Shown one piece after another: positions 1 through 7,325 of a stretch of DNA of 64,000 nt. Each line of letters begins with the position of its first letter. Within the stretch, counting starts at the first letter, position 1. This DNA is from Jiangella aurantiaca. Its GTDB lineage: Bacteria > Actinomycetota > Actinomycetes > Jiangellales > Jiangellaceae. The DNA lies in contig NZ_SMLB01000001.1 of assembly GCF_004349105.1 (NCBI RefSeq), positions 186,001-250,000 on the forward strand, given 5' to 3'. The notes beneath the pieces are model-generated. The model searched no databases. It saw only the letters and a program-made list of their open reading frames with translations, and was not told the origin of the DNA. The position numbers and the translations under genes are program-made.

Positions 1-1
1 G

Positions 2-67
2 AAGTTCAAGCGCTGCCACGGCGATCCGCGGCACGCCGCGCAGAGTTCGGAGCAGTCGGCGAACTAG
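2..67 (+). CDS. secA: SecA C-terminal end (partial, 5' end outside window)
   Basis: The first bases read in frame as KFKRCHGDPRH followed by ten more residues and a TAG at 65-67. This matches the end of the SEC-C zinc-binding tail of the SecA preprotein translocase ATPase, whose usual pattern is CPCGSGKKYKRCCG; only the CH pair of that motif is inside the window. The Rv3235-family gene a little further on supports the call, because that family typically sits beside secA in actinobacteria. Only 21 residues are visible, so identity rests on one motif plus context. Confidence 0.7.
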   Translation, partial: KFKRCHGDPRHAAQSSEQSAN

Positions 68-199
68 CCGTTGTTGCCGGAATGTCGCCCGCATACGGCT
101 TCCGTCCGCTATCGTCCATTGTGACGTTCGGTGATGCCGAGTGTCACAATCCCCGGACGGCGGATGGGAGGAGCGGCTGCTACCGGCCGTGCAGCGCTC

Positions 200-1165
200 A
201 TGAACCAGACCTCGACCACCCACCCCCAGCGATCCCCCCGCTCCATCGCCCGAACGGCCGTCACGCTCAGCGTGGCGGCCGTCGTGCTGGTGGGGGCGGC
301 CCTCGGCGCGGCGGCGGACGCGTCGGCGACAGAGCCGGCGGAGGCTGCGGACGACGCGCCGCCGGCCGTCATCTCCTTGGGCGACTCGTACTCGTCCGGC
401 CTGGGTGCCGGCGGTTACCTCGACGACTGCGACCGCACGCCACAGGCGTGGAACAACCTGGTCTTCGGCAATGCCGTGACCGACCGGACGCTGCTGGCCT
501 GCTCCGGCGCGGCGATTCCCGAAGTGATGCAGCAGGTGCGGCAGCTGGCCGGGATCCCCGGCGCCGGCGACCGGCTGATCACCGTCACGGTGGGCGGCAA
601 CGACGCCGGTTTCGCCGACGAGCTGGTCAACTGCTTGGTGTCGTTCGTGTCCTGCACCCGCCGTGAGGCCGACCTGACCGCACTCATCACCAGCCTGCGC
701 CAGCCACTCGTCCAGCTCTACGACGCGGTCCAGGCGGCCGCGCCGGGCGACGAGGTGATCGTCGGCGGGTATCCGATGCTCGTCCCCGACCCGGCGGTGC
801 GCAGCGACTGCCCGGCGCTGACCGGCCTGCTGTCGACGTCCGAGCGGCAGATGATCCGCCGGCTGGGTGCGCTGCTCAACGACGTCATCGACGACGCTGC
901 CGCCGAAGCCGGCGTCGAGTCGGCGTCAGACGAGGTCGCCGCCGTGTTCGATGGTCACGAGGCGTGCGCCAACACACCCGGCGACTGGCTCTACGGGCTG
1001 AAGATCTCGTGGACCGACTCGACCGAGCCGACCACCGCGAGCGCGTCGCCGTATCAGCCGCAGTGGGACATCGTGTCGTCCTTCGTGCGCGACTCCTTCC
1101 ATCCGACAGGGAACGGCCAGGCGGGTTACGCGGTCGCGTTCGAGGAGGCCTGGGCCTCGCGCTGA
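200..1165 (+). CDS. Secreted SGNH/GDSL-family esterase
   Basis: A 321-residue exported hydrolase expected to cleave esters (lipid or acyl-sugar type). A signal peptide with a basic stretch (RSPRSIAR) and a hydrophobic core lies at about residues 10-44, with a likely cut after ADASA. The SGNH blocks are clear: GDSYSSG at 61-67 with Ser63 as nucleophile, GGND at 132-135 (oxyanion Gly/Asn), and DSFHPTGNGQ close to the C-terminus carrying the catalytic Asp-x-x-His. Several cysteines suggest disulfides, as in Streptomyces secreted esterases. I chose ATG 200 because it gives a normal signal peptide; in-frame ATGs at 131, 134 and 164 would add an unusual leader. It lies between secA and the convergent Rv3235-family gene, with which it overlaps by 40 bp. 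The substrate is unknown. Confidence 0.88.
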   Translation: MNQTSTTHPQRSPRSIARTAVTLSVAAVVLVGAALGAAADASATEPAEAADDAPPAVISLGDSYSSGLGAGGYLDDCDRTPQAWNNLVFGNAVTDRTLLACSGAAIPEVMQQVRQLAGIPGAGDRLITVTVGGNDAGFADELVNCLVSFVSCTRREADLTALITSLRQPLVQLYDAVQAAAPGDEVIVGGYPMLVPDPAVRSDCPALTGLLSTSERQMIRRLGALLNDVIDDAAAEAGVESASDEVAAVFDGHEACANTPGDWLYGLKISWTDSTEPTTASASPYQPQWDIVSSFVRDSFHPTGNGQAGYAVAFEEAWASR

Positions 1166-1944
1166 CCCCGGGCGGCACCCGGGACGCCGGGACGGCCGAG
1201 GCCGCGGGCGGCGGCGCGGTTGCTTCGGCGGTTGGTGCGGCGGGCCGGGTTGGGCTCCACGAGGTCGAAGGCGGTGCACAACCACCGGCCGTCGTCGGCC
1301 TCGAGGCGGACGGCCACGGCCCGCGTCGCCCGCCCCAGCTGCACGACGACGCTCGCCTCGGCCACGGAGGCGGTGACGCGGCAGACCCGTAGCGCCCGGA
1401 TCCGTGGCCGTTCGGCGGGCGCCGCCTCCGGGGCGCCGGCCCGGCGGGTCAGCTCGCGATAGACCGGTTCGGCGGTCCAGCGCACCAGCTGCTGCACCGG
1501 GCGGCGGCCATGCAGGCACTCCAGCGCCGACCGCGCCAGCCGGGCGGTCCACCGGCGCGGATCGGGAAGCTCGTCCGCGTCGGAACTGGCTCGTCGCCTC
1601 CGCGCCGAAGTAGGTGCTGGCACTGAGGCGCGCGCGAGCGGCGGGCCGGGAGTGGCGGCATGAGGCTCGGGCCCGGGGTAGCGCAGCCACAGACTGTCCG
1701 TCACTGCCGGTTCACCGGCGATGATCGGCCGCAGCTGGTCGTCGAACGCGGCGTCGGGCTCCAGGCCGAGCGGCAGCGTCCCCTGGATCGGCGTCCCCGG
1801 GGCGGGCGCCCCACCTAGCGGCCACGGTTCGCCGCGGGGCAGGACGATGCCGAGCTCGTCGTCGAAGGGCGGCTCCGTGACCGGCACCGGCAACCGGCGC
1901 ACGCGGCTCACGTACTGTTCGGGCGGCGCGGACGTGGCGGTCAT
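1126..1944 (-). CDS. Rv3235 family protein
   Basis: A 272-residue protein. Its N-terminal half is low-complexity and rich in Pro and acidic residues. The conserved part is at about residues 135-230: an arginine/alanine-rich helix (RLARSALECLHGRRPVQQLVRWT), then RIRALRVCRVTASV and VAVRLEADDGRWLCTAFDLVEP. This arrangement is that of the actinobacterial Rv3235 family, which lies beside secA in mycobacteria and streptomycetes and has no established function. Its fold resembles small cystatin/NTF2-like sheets. ATG 1944 has a good AGGAGG site just upstream. The last 40 bases overlap the 3' end of the convergent esterase gene, so this basic C-terminal tail may be an extension peculiar to this strain. 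Confidence 0.8.
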   Translation of the reverse strand: MTATSAPPEQYVSRVRRLPVPVTEPPFDDELGIVLPRGEPWPLGGAPAPGTPIQGTLPLGLEPDAAFDDQLRPIIAGEPAVTDSLWLRYPGPEPHAATPGPPLARASVPAPTSARRRRASSDADELPDPRRWTARLARSALECLHGRRPVQQLVRWTAEPVYRELTRRAGAPEAAPAERPRIRALRVCRVTASVAEASVVVQLGRATRAVAVRLEADDGRWLCTAFDLVEPNPARRTNRRSNRAAARGLGRPGVPGAARGQREAQASSNATA

Positions 1945-2030
1945 CGAGGCCTCCTGGGTGGGCGGGGTCGTGCGGCGTCACGAGCATCGAATCCACCGGG
2001 GGCCGCAGGGGTCAACGGCGTCGCGGAGAC

Positions 2031-2119
2031 GGGCAGTTGCCCGGCGGTCCGGGCAACCAGGGCAACTTCTGGAGACCGCCGGACGGGTAGCCGGGCAACC
2101 GGTGGGGTGACCGGGCAAT
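2031..2119. promoter_or_regulatory. Cluster of GGGCAA repeats upstream of the patatin gene
   Basis: The 250-bp gap between the divergent Rv3235 and patatin genes holds a short palindrome GGGCAGTTGCCC (2031-2042). Four further GGGCAA cores follow: CCGGGCAAC near 2049, GGGCAAC near 2060, CCGGGCAAC near 2091 and CCGGGCAAT near 2111. Such a cluster could be an array of regulator sites or a simple local duplication. No known operator is recognised and no clear promoter can be assigned. Confidence 0.35.
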
Positions 2120-2194
2120 CACGGCTCGGTCACATTCGGACCCATTCGCCTATGGCCGACCGCGAGGTCTGACGCCAGTCTCGGATGGTGATCG

Positions 2195-3214
2195 GTGGCA
2201 CGAACCAGTCTGTTACAGCAGAATCAACAGATGGAGGCCATTCGTCAGACGGGACCCCGACGGGGGCTGGTGCTCGGCGGTGGTGGTGTCCTGGGCGCGG
2301 CGTGGATGGTCGGCGCGCTGAGTGCCATCGAAGAGTCGACCGGTGCCGATCTCCGGTCGTTCGACTACATCCTCGGCACGTCCGCGGGCTCGGTGCTGGC
2401 CGCCCTGCTCGGCGCCGGTGTCGACGCCCAGCAGTTGCGCGACCATCAGCTCGGCCAGCCCATCGCCGGGCCGCTCGCCGACCACACCTGGGACTACGAC
2501 ACCGCCACCGGCGGCTCGCGCCCGCAGCTGCCTCGGTTCGGCGTCGGCTCCCCGGCCATGGTCCGCCGCAATGTCCGCCGCCTGCGCCGCATGCCGCCGA
2601 CGGCCGTCCTGTCGGCGCTGCTGCCGGTCGGCCGCGGCTCGCTCGACGGCATCGGCGACCTGGTCGACGCGGTCACCGGGCCCCACGCCGGGTGGTCGCC
2701 GCACTCCGGCGTCTGGATCGTCGCGATGGACTACGAGACCGGGCGCCGGGTCCCGTTCGGCCGGCCGGGCGAGCCGCGCGCGTCCCTGCCGCAGGCCGTC
2801 ATGGCCTCGTGCGCCATCCCGGGCTGGTTCGCGCCGGTCGTCATCGGCGGCCACCGCTACGTCGACGGCGGCACCTGCTCCGCCACGTCGGTCGATCTGC
2901 TCGGCGGGCTCGGCCTCGACGAGGTCTACGTCGTCGCGCCGATGGTGTCGTTCGAGCTGGACCACCCGCGGGCGCTGCTGTCGCGGCTGGAGCGGCGCTG
3001 GCGACGGCGCTGCACCCGGCGCTGCCTGCACGAGGCGGAGAAGCTGCGCGCCGCGGGCACCGACGTCACCATCCTCGGCCCCGGCCCGGAGGACCTCGCA
3101 GCGATCGGCGCGAACGTCATGGACACAGGCCGGCGGATCGCCGTGCTGGAGACGTCGCTGCGGACGTCGGCGGCGGCGCTCGCGCAGGGACGGTCGTGGG
3201 CTGACGCCGGTTGA
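2195..3214 (+). CDS. Patatin-like phospholipase
   Basis: A 339-residue cytoplasmic acyl hydrolase of the patatin/RssA type, which cleaves fatty acids from phospholipids with a Ser-Asp dyad. The glycine-rich oxyanion loop LVLGGGGVLGAAW is at about 26-37. The nucleophile elbow GTSAGS is at 61-66 (Ser63), and the catalytic Asp is in YVDGGTCSATS near residue 225, the usual DGG/DGA motif. Length and order fit bacterial patatins. There is no signal peptide or membrane segment. GTG 2195 is the longest start; ATG 2231 (MEAIRQTG) is a possible alternative, since neither has a strong ribosome site. The gene is transcribed alone, 79 bp before pruA. The physiological lipid substrate is not evident. Confidence 0.87.
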   Translation: MARTSLLQQNQQMEAIRQTGPRRGLVLGGGGVLGAAWMVGALSAIEESTGADLRSFDYILGTSAGSVLAALLGAGVDAQQLRDHQLGQPIAGPLADHTWDYDTATGGSRPQLPRFGVGSPAMVRRNVRRLRRMPPTAVLSALLPVGRGSLDGIGDLVDAVTGPHAGWSPHSGVWIVAMDYETGRRVPFGRPGEPRASLPQAVMASCAIPGWFAPVVIGGHRYVDGGTCSATSVDLLGGLGLDEVYVVAPMVSFELDHPRALLSRLERRWRRRCTRRCLHEAEKLRAAGTDVTILGPGPEDLAAIGANVMDTGRRIAVLETSLRTSAAALAQGRSWADAG

Positions 3215-3293
3215 CCTCCGGCTGCGGCACCTGCGGCGCGGTGAGACCGTTGGACGTAGTGGCAGGAGCCGAACGATCGGAGCAGTGAGAACC

Positions 3294-4934
3294 ATGCCTG
3301 GTGGGTTTGACGCCGTCACGAACGTTCCGCCGGCGGTCAACGAGCCGGTCCTGACCTACGCTCCCGGCACGCCGGAGCGCACCGAGCTGGAGAACGCGCT
3401 CACCGACATCGCCTCGCGGCAGTACGAGCTGACCACGACCATAGGCGGCGAGCAGCGGATGGGCAGCGGCCCGGAGGCCGACGTCGTCCAGCCACACGCC
3501 CGCGCGCACGTACTGGGCACCTTCCGGCATGCCGGCAAGGACGACGCCCAGGCCGCGATCGACGCCGCGCGGGAGGCCGCGCCCGGGTGGCGGGCGCTGT
3601 CGTACGACGACCGCGCGGCGGTGTTCCTCAAGGCCGCGGAGCTGCTGGCGGGCCCGTGGCGGCAGACGCTGAACGTGGCGACGATGCTGGGCCAGTCGAA
3701 GACCGCCTACCAGGCCGAGATCGACGCCGCGTGCGAGCTGATCGACTTCTGGCGGTTCAACGTCGCGTTCGGACGGCAGCTGCTGGCCGACCAGCCGGTC
3801 GCGCACGCGCCGGGCGTCTGGAACCGCGTCGACCACCGGCCGCTCGAGGGCTTCGTCTACGCGATCACACCGTTCAACTTCACCGCGATCGCCGGCAACC
3901 TGCCGACCGCGCCCGCCCTCATGGGCAACACCGTCGTCTGGAAGCCGAGCCCGGCCCAGCAGCTGGCCGCCCACTACACGATGCGGCTGCTCGAGGCGGC
4001 CGGCCTGCCGCCCGGCGTGATCAACATGCTGCCCGGCGACGGCCTGGCGGTGTCCGAGGTCGCTCTGACCCACCCGGACCTCGCGGGCATCCACTTCACC
4101 GGCTCGACTGCGACCTTCCAGACGCTGTGGCGGACGGTCGGCGAGAACATCGCGACCTACAAGACCTACCCGCGGCTGGTCGGCGAGACCGGCGGCAAGG
4201 ACTTCGTCGTCGCCCACCCCAGCGCCGACGTCGACGTGCTGCGGACCGCGCTCATCAGGGGCGCGTTCGAGTACCAGGGGCAGAAGTGCTCCGCCGCCTC
4301 CCGCGCGTACGTCCCGCGCAGCGTCTGGGCCCGCATGCGCGACGACTTCCTGTCGCTGACGGAGTCGCTGCCGATGGGGCCGGTCACCGACCTCGCGAAC
4401 TTCCTCGGCGCCGTCATCGACGAGCGCGCGTTCGCCAAGCACGCCGCCGCCGTCGAGCGGGCCAAGGCCGACGCGTCCGTCGACATCGTCGCCGGTGGCG
4501 TCCTCGACGACTCTGAGGGCTGGTTCGTCCGGCCGACCGTGATGGAGAGCACAGATCCCGAGAACGACGTCTTCGTCACGGAGTACTTCGGCCCGCTGCT
4601 CGGTGTCCACGTGTTCGACGACGGCGACTACGACACGGTCGTCCGGCAGCTGGAGGGCGTGGCGAAGTACGCGCTGACCGGCTCCGTCATCGCCCAGGAC
4701 CGGACGGCTGTCGCTCATACCACGGAAGCGCTACGCTTCGCAGCCGGTAACTTCTATGTCAATGACAAACCCACCGGAGCGGTCGTCGGGCAGCAGCCAT
4801 TCGGCGGAAGTCGGGCCAGTGGGACGAATGACAAGGCGGGTTCGGTGCAGAATCTTCTACGGTGGACGAGCACTCGAGCCGTGAAAGAGACGTTCGCCCC
4901 GCCGCACACGCACGAGTACCCGCACATGGGTTGA
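3294..4934 (+). CDS. pruA: L-glutamate gamma-semialdehyde (P5C) dehydrogenase
   Basis: A 546-residue NAD-dependent aldehyde dehydrogenase that oxidises glutamate semialdehyde to glutamate in the second step of proline (and arginine) breakdown. The length and the motifs are those of the long P5C dehydrogenase branch: TPFNFTAIAGNLPTAPALMGNTVVWKP-type cofactor region near 190-225, FTGSTATF near 265, catalytic base Glu298 in ETGGKDF, nucleophile Cys332 in GQKCSA, and the C-terminal PFGGSRASGTNDKAG signature. The reading frame stays open far upstream, but ATG 3294 is the family start and opens MPGGFDAVTNVP. No proline dehydrogenase gene is next to it; the product would feed the glutamate dehydrogenase encoded further on. 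A small unknown gene follows 33 bp later. Confidence 0.95.
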   Translation: MPGGFDAVTNVPPAVNEPVLTYAPGTPERTELENALTDIASRQYELTTTIGGEQRMGSGPEADVVQPHARAHVLGTFRHAGKDDAQAAIDAAREAAPGWRALSYDDRAAVFLKAAELLAGPWRQTLNVATMLGQSKTAYQAEIDAACELIDFWRFNVAFGRQLLADQPVAHAPGVWNRVDHRPLEGFVYAITPFNFTAIAGNLPTAPALMGNTVVWKPSPAQQLAAHYTMRLLEAAGLPPGVINMLPGDGLAVSEVALTHPDLAGIHFTGSTATFQTLWRTVGENIATYKTYPRLVGETGGKDFVVAHPSADVDVLRTALIRGAFEYQGQKCSAASRAYVPRSVWARMRDDFLSLTESLPMGPVTDLANFLGAVIDERAFAKHAAAVERAKADASVDIVAGGVLDDSEGWFVRPTVMESTDPENDVFVTEYFGPLLGVHVFDDGDYDTVVRQLEGVAKYALTGSVIAQDRTAVAHTTEALRFAAGNFYVNDKPTGAVVGQQPFGGSRASGTNDKAGSVQNLLRWTSTRAVKETFAPPHTHEYPHMG

Positions 4935-4967
4935 GCCGAGAGACGAGAACACGAGGTGTCAAGCGTG

Positions 4968-5546
4968 ATGGATGACCGGCTGTCGACCAGGCCGTACGTT
5001 GCACGAGCGGTGCGGTTGCTGTCCCAGCCCCGTCGGAGTCCGGCCGACGGCGCACTGGTCACCGCAGTAGCACTGCGGCTGGCCTCCCTCGACAGCGACA
5101 GCGAGACCGCCGAGCGTCTCGTCGCCGCGTCCGACCGGGTGATGGCCGGTGTCGCCGGCCTCATCGGCGAGCAGGCGCCGGCGTCAGACTGGAGCGACAC
5201 CGCCGAGGCGCTGGCCCTGATGATCGCCGGCCGGCCGCTGCAGCGCGGCCACCTGATGGCCGCGCGGGCCACGCTCGGCACCGCCGACAAGGTCATCGAC
5301 CTGTCCGACCGGCTGCGCCGCACCGCCGAGGAGCCCATCGACCGCGACGACCTCGGCCGCGCGCTGGCCATGGCCGTCACGGGCCCGGCCGAGCTGGCCG
5401 AGGCGCTGCTCGAGCGCGAGTCGTCCGATGCCGGGTCCACGCCGGCCACAGAGGCGCCCGCGCCGCGGCAGCCCGGGCGCCGCGCCGGCGCCGCCGAGCG
5501 GAACGTGTCGCTGCGCGCTCTCGACGGCGGCGTCCCAGGCCGTTGA
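4968..5546 (+). CDS. Hypothetical actinobacterial protein
   Basis: A 192-residue protein without a recognised domain. It is mostly helical, rich in Ala, Leu, Arg and Glu (for example a segment with SETAERLVAASDRVMAGVAG). Its tail from about residue 155 is a low-complexity Pro/Ala/Arg stretch. There is no signal peptide or membrane span. I prefer ATG 4968 (MDDRLSTRP), which has a GAGG motif about 11 bases upstream; GTG 4956 would add four residues. The gene lies 33 bp after pruA on the same strand and could be co-transcribed, which is the only hint of function. High third-position GC favours real coding. Confidence 0.65.
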   Translation: MDDRLSTRPYVARAVRLLSQPRRSPADGALVTAVALRLASLDSDSETAERLVAASDRVMAGVAGLIGEQAPASDWSDTAEALALMIAGRPLQRGHLMAARATLGTADKVIDLSDRLRRTAEEPIDRDDLGRALAMAVTGPAELAEALLERESSDAGSTPATEAPAPRQPGRRAGAAERNVSLRALDGGVPGR

Positions 5547-5633
5547 AGGGGAGTTCCGTCGCGTAGGTGACGGCCGGGTGCCGGCGCATGTGGGCCGGGA
5601 CGACGGCGGACGTGCGCCGTGACCGGCCGTGAG

Positions 5634-6131
5634 TCAGCGGCGGCCGGCGAGCCAGTCGCGCCCGACCCGCTCCTCGATCTTCGCCGCCTCGGTGAGCCCC
5701 TGGTGGAGGGCCTGCTCGATCTTGCCGCCGACCAGCGGCACCGACGCCTTCAGCAGGCCCTTGATGGTCAGTACGGTCGACGTGCCGCCGTTGCGGGACA
5801 GCGTCATGGTGCCGGTGGCCTTCACCGGCGCCCCGGACATCTCCAGCGCGATGCTGCCCTCGCGCGACCCGTCGGCGGCCGCCGGACCCCAGGTGTCCTT
5901 CTGCTTGATGTTGATGGTCTCGCCGACGAACCGGCGGACGAAGTCCGGGACGTCCGGCGGCATCACCCGCAGCAGGTCGATGGTGACGCGGTCGCCGTCG
6001 CGCCGGACGGTCACCTCGTGCCGGATCGCGTTGGCGGCCATGGTCTTCTTGCCGATGTAGGCCTCGTCGGTCAGCATCGCGAAGACCGCTGCCGGATCGG
6101 CGTCGAAACGCAGCTCGCTGTACAGGTCCAT
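5634..6131 (-). CDS. DUF2505 domain-containing protein
   Basis: A 165-residue protein of the DUF2505 family, which is common in actinobacteria and related in fold to START/SRPBCC lipid-binding proteins. It opens with MDLYSELRFDADPAAVFAMLTDEAYIGKK, the typical start of the family in which a short strand is followed by the vAfamLtDpayl helix. The middle contains the curved-sheet segment VTIDLLRVMPPDVPDFVRRFVGETINI, and the C-terminal helix (KIEQALHQGLTEAAKIEERVGRDWL) closes the pocket. ATG 6131 fits the family start. Transcription is away from the tryptophan dioxygenase gene and the two starts are about 30 bp apart, so the promoters overlap. The ligand and role are unknown. Confidence 0.85.
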   Translation of the reverse strand: MDLYSELRFDADPAAVFAMLTDEAYIGKKTMAANAIRHEVTVRRDGDRVTIDLLRVMPPDVPDFVRRFVGETINIKQKDTWGPAAADGSREGSIALEMSGAPVKATGTMTLSRNGGTSTVLTIKGLLKASVPLVGGKIEQALHQGLTEAAKIEERVGRDWLAGRR

Positions 6132-6150
6132 GGCTCCACATCCTGACCCA

Positions 6151-6165
6151 TACGCTGGCGACGTG
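6151..6165 (+). promoter_or_regulatory. Leaderless-type promoter of kynA
   Basis: A -10 hexamer TACGCT (6151-6156) is followed after six bases by the GTG codon at 6163. This spacing is typical of actinobacterial genes transcribed directly from the start codon without a leader. It decides the choice of GTG 6163 over the upstream ATG 6130, which would overlap the divergent DUF2505 start. Confidence 0.5.
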
Positions 6166-6987
6166 ACACACGACCACCACATCCGGGCGACGGAGGCGGC
6201 CATCAGCCCGCCCTCCGCGCACTTCGGCGAGGACGGTGCCCGGCTCAGCTACGGCACGTACCTGCGTCTCGGGCAGCTGCTCGACCAGCAGCGCCTCGAG
6301 ACCGATGCTCACGACGAGCTGCTGTTCATCACCATCCACCAGGTCTACGAGCTGTGGTTCAAGCAGCTGCTGCACGAGCTGGAGGCGACCCGGCAAGCGA
6401 TGTTCGACGACCGCCTATGGTGGGCGCGGCACCTGCTGAACCGGGTGCACGAGATCGAGCGGATCCTGATCGAGCAGGTCGGCGTCCTGGAGACGATGAC
6501 GCCGCAGGACTTCCTCCAGTTCCGCGCACGGCTGGCGCCGGCGAGCGGCTTCCAGTCGGTGCAGTTCCGGGAGCTGGAGTTCATCTCCGGCGCGAAGGAC
6601 GAGGCGTTCCTGCGCCGGTTCCGCGGCCTGACGGAGGAGGAGTCGGCCCGGCTGCGCCGCCGTCTGGAGGAACCGACGCTCTGGGACGCGTTCGTCGCCG
6701 TGCTGCGTGCCCACGACCTCGCGGCCGGCAGCGACGGCGAGGTCAGCGCGTCGCTGCGGATCGCGGCGCACGACCGCGGCGGGTACGGCGACGTCTGGGA
6801 GCTGGCCGAGGCGCTGATGACGCACGACGAGATGGCCGCCGGCTGGCGGGCCCGGCACGTCACGATGGTCGAGCGGATGATCGGCACGAAGACCGGCACC
6901 GGCGGCTCGTCCGGCGCCTCCTACCTGCGCAGCCGCCTCGACGTCCGCTACTACCCGCTGCTCTGGGAGCTGCGTTCCTGGCTCTGA
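6163..6987 (+). CDS. kynA: Tryptophan 2,3-dioxygenase
   Basis: A 274-residue heme enzyme that opens the indole ring of L-tryptophan to N-formylkynurenine, the first step of the kynurenine pathway. The family hallmarks are present: LSYGTYLRLGQLLDQQ near the N-terminus, the distal-pocket segment FITIHQVYELWFKQLLHE, SGFQSVQFRELEF, and the C-terminal HVTMVERMIGTKTGTGGSSG followed by YLR, which carries the proximal heme-ligand His and the ammonium/carboxylate-binding GTGGSSG loop. Length is normal for a bacterial TDO (about 270-285). The start is GTG 6163, supported by a -10 element six bases upstream. Neither kynureninase nor formamidase is adjacent, so the rest of the pathway must lie elsewhere. 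A dispersed repeat follows the gene. Confidence 0.95.
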   Translation: MTHDHHIRATEAAISPPSAHFGEDGARLSYGTYLRLGQLLDQQRLETDAHDELLFITIHQVYELWFKQLLHELEATRQAMFDDRLWWARHLLNRVHEIERILIEQVGVLETMTPQDFLQFRARLAPASGFQSVQFRELEFISGAKDEAFLRRFRGLTEEESARLRRRLEEPTLWDAFVAVLRAHDLAAGSDGEVSASLRIAAHDRGGYGDVWELAEALMTHDEMAAGWRARHVTMVERMIGTKTGTGGSSGASYLRSRLDVRYYPLLWELRSWL

Positions 6988-7039
6988 CCCACCGCCGAGC
7001 CCGAAATGACGCTCGCCTGCTGCTTCCGTGGGTCGCGGG

Positions 7040-7180
7040 GCACGTCACCACGTTTTCTGGAGCATCACCACGCCTGCAATCGTGGTGAGGCTCCAGAAAT
7101 CCTGGTGATGCAGGCGATCCTTGATGATCACGCTAAGCAGGGCTGTTCACGCTTCGGCAGGCATGCATGCCTGGGGAAGC
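7040..7180. repeat. Dispersed intergenic repeats, copy 1 (elements A and B)
   Basis: The 338-bp gap between kynA and the glutamate dehydrogenase gene holds two short elements. Element A (about 7054-7132) folds into a long hairpin. Arms TTTCTGGAGC (7054-7063) and GCTCCAGAAA (7090-7099) enclose a second stem CACCACG/CGTGGTG. An alternative pairing GCATCACCA (7062-7070) with TGGTGATGC (7103-7111) is mutually exclusive with it. Element B follows: TTCACGCTTC (7146-7155) then ATGCATGCCTGG (7163-7174). Both recur near 18.5-18.8 kb, and A again near 57.55 kb. No gene is seen in this gap. Confidence 0.7.
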
Positions 7181-7325
7181 GGGAACATGCCTGGTGGAGG
7201 GCCGTTCCGGCGGCGGATGATCATGAGATCGGGGTCCGGCGAGCGGCCGCGCCAGCGAGCTACTAAGGTTCTGAGAGGTTCCGTACAACGACGTGCGGGG
7301 TCTGGCACTCGGGGGTTGGTGGATC

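Noticed and set aside
2322-3293. A 324-residue N-terminal extension of the P5C dehydrogenase frame
   Set aside because: It overlaps the patatin gene in another frame, is Arg/Ser/Pro-rich, and the family starts at MPGGFDAV.
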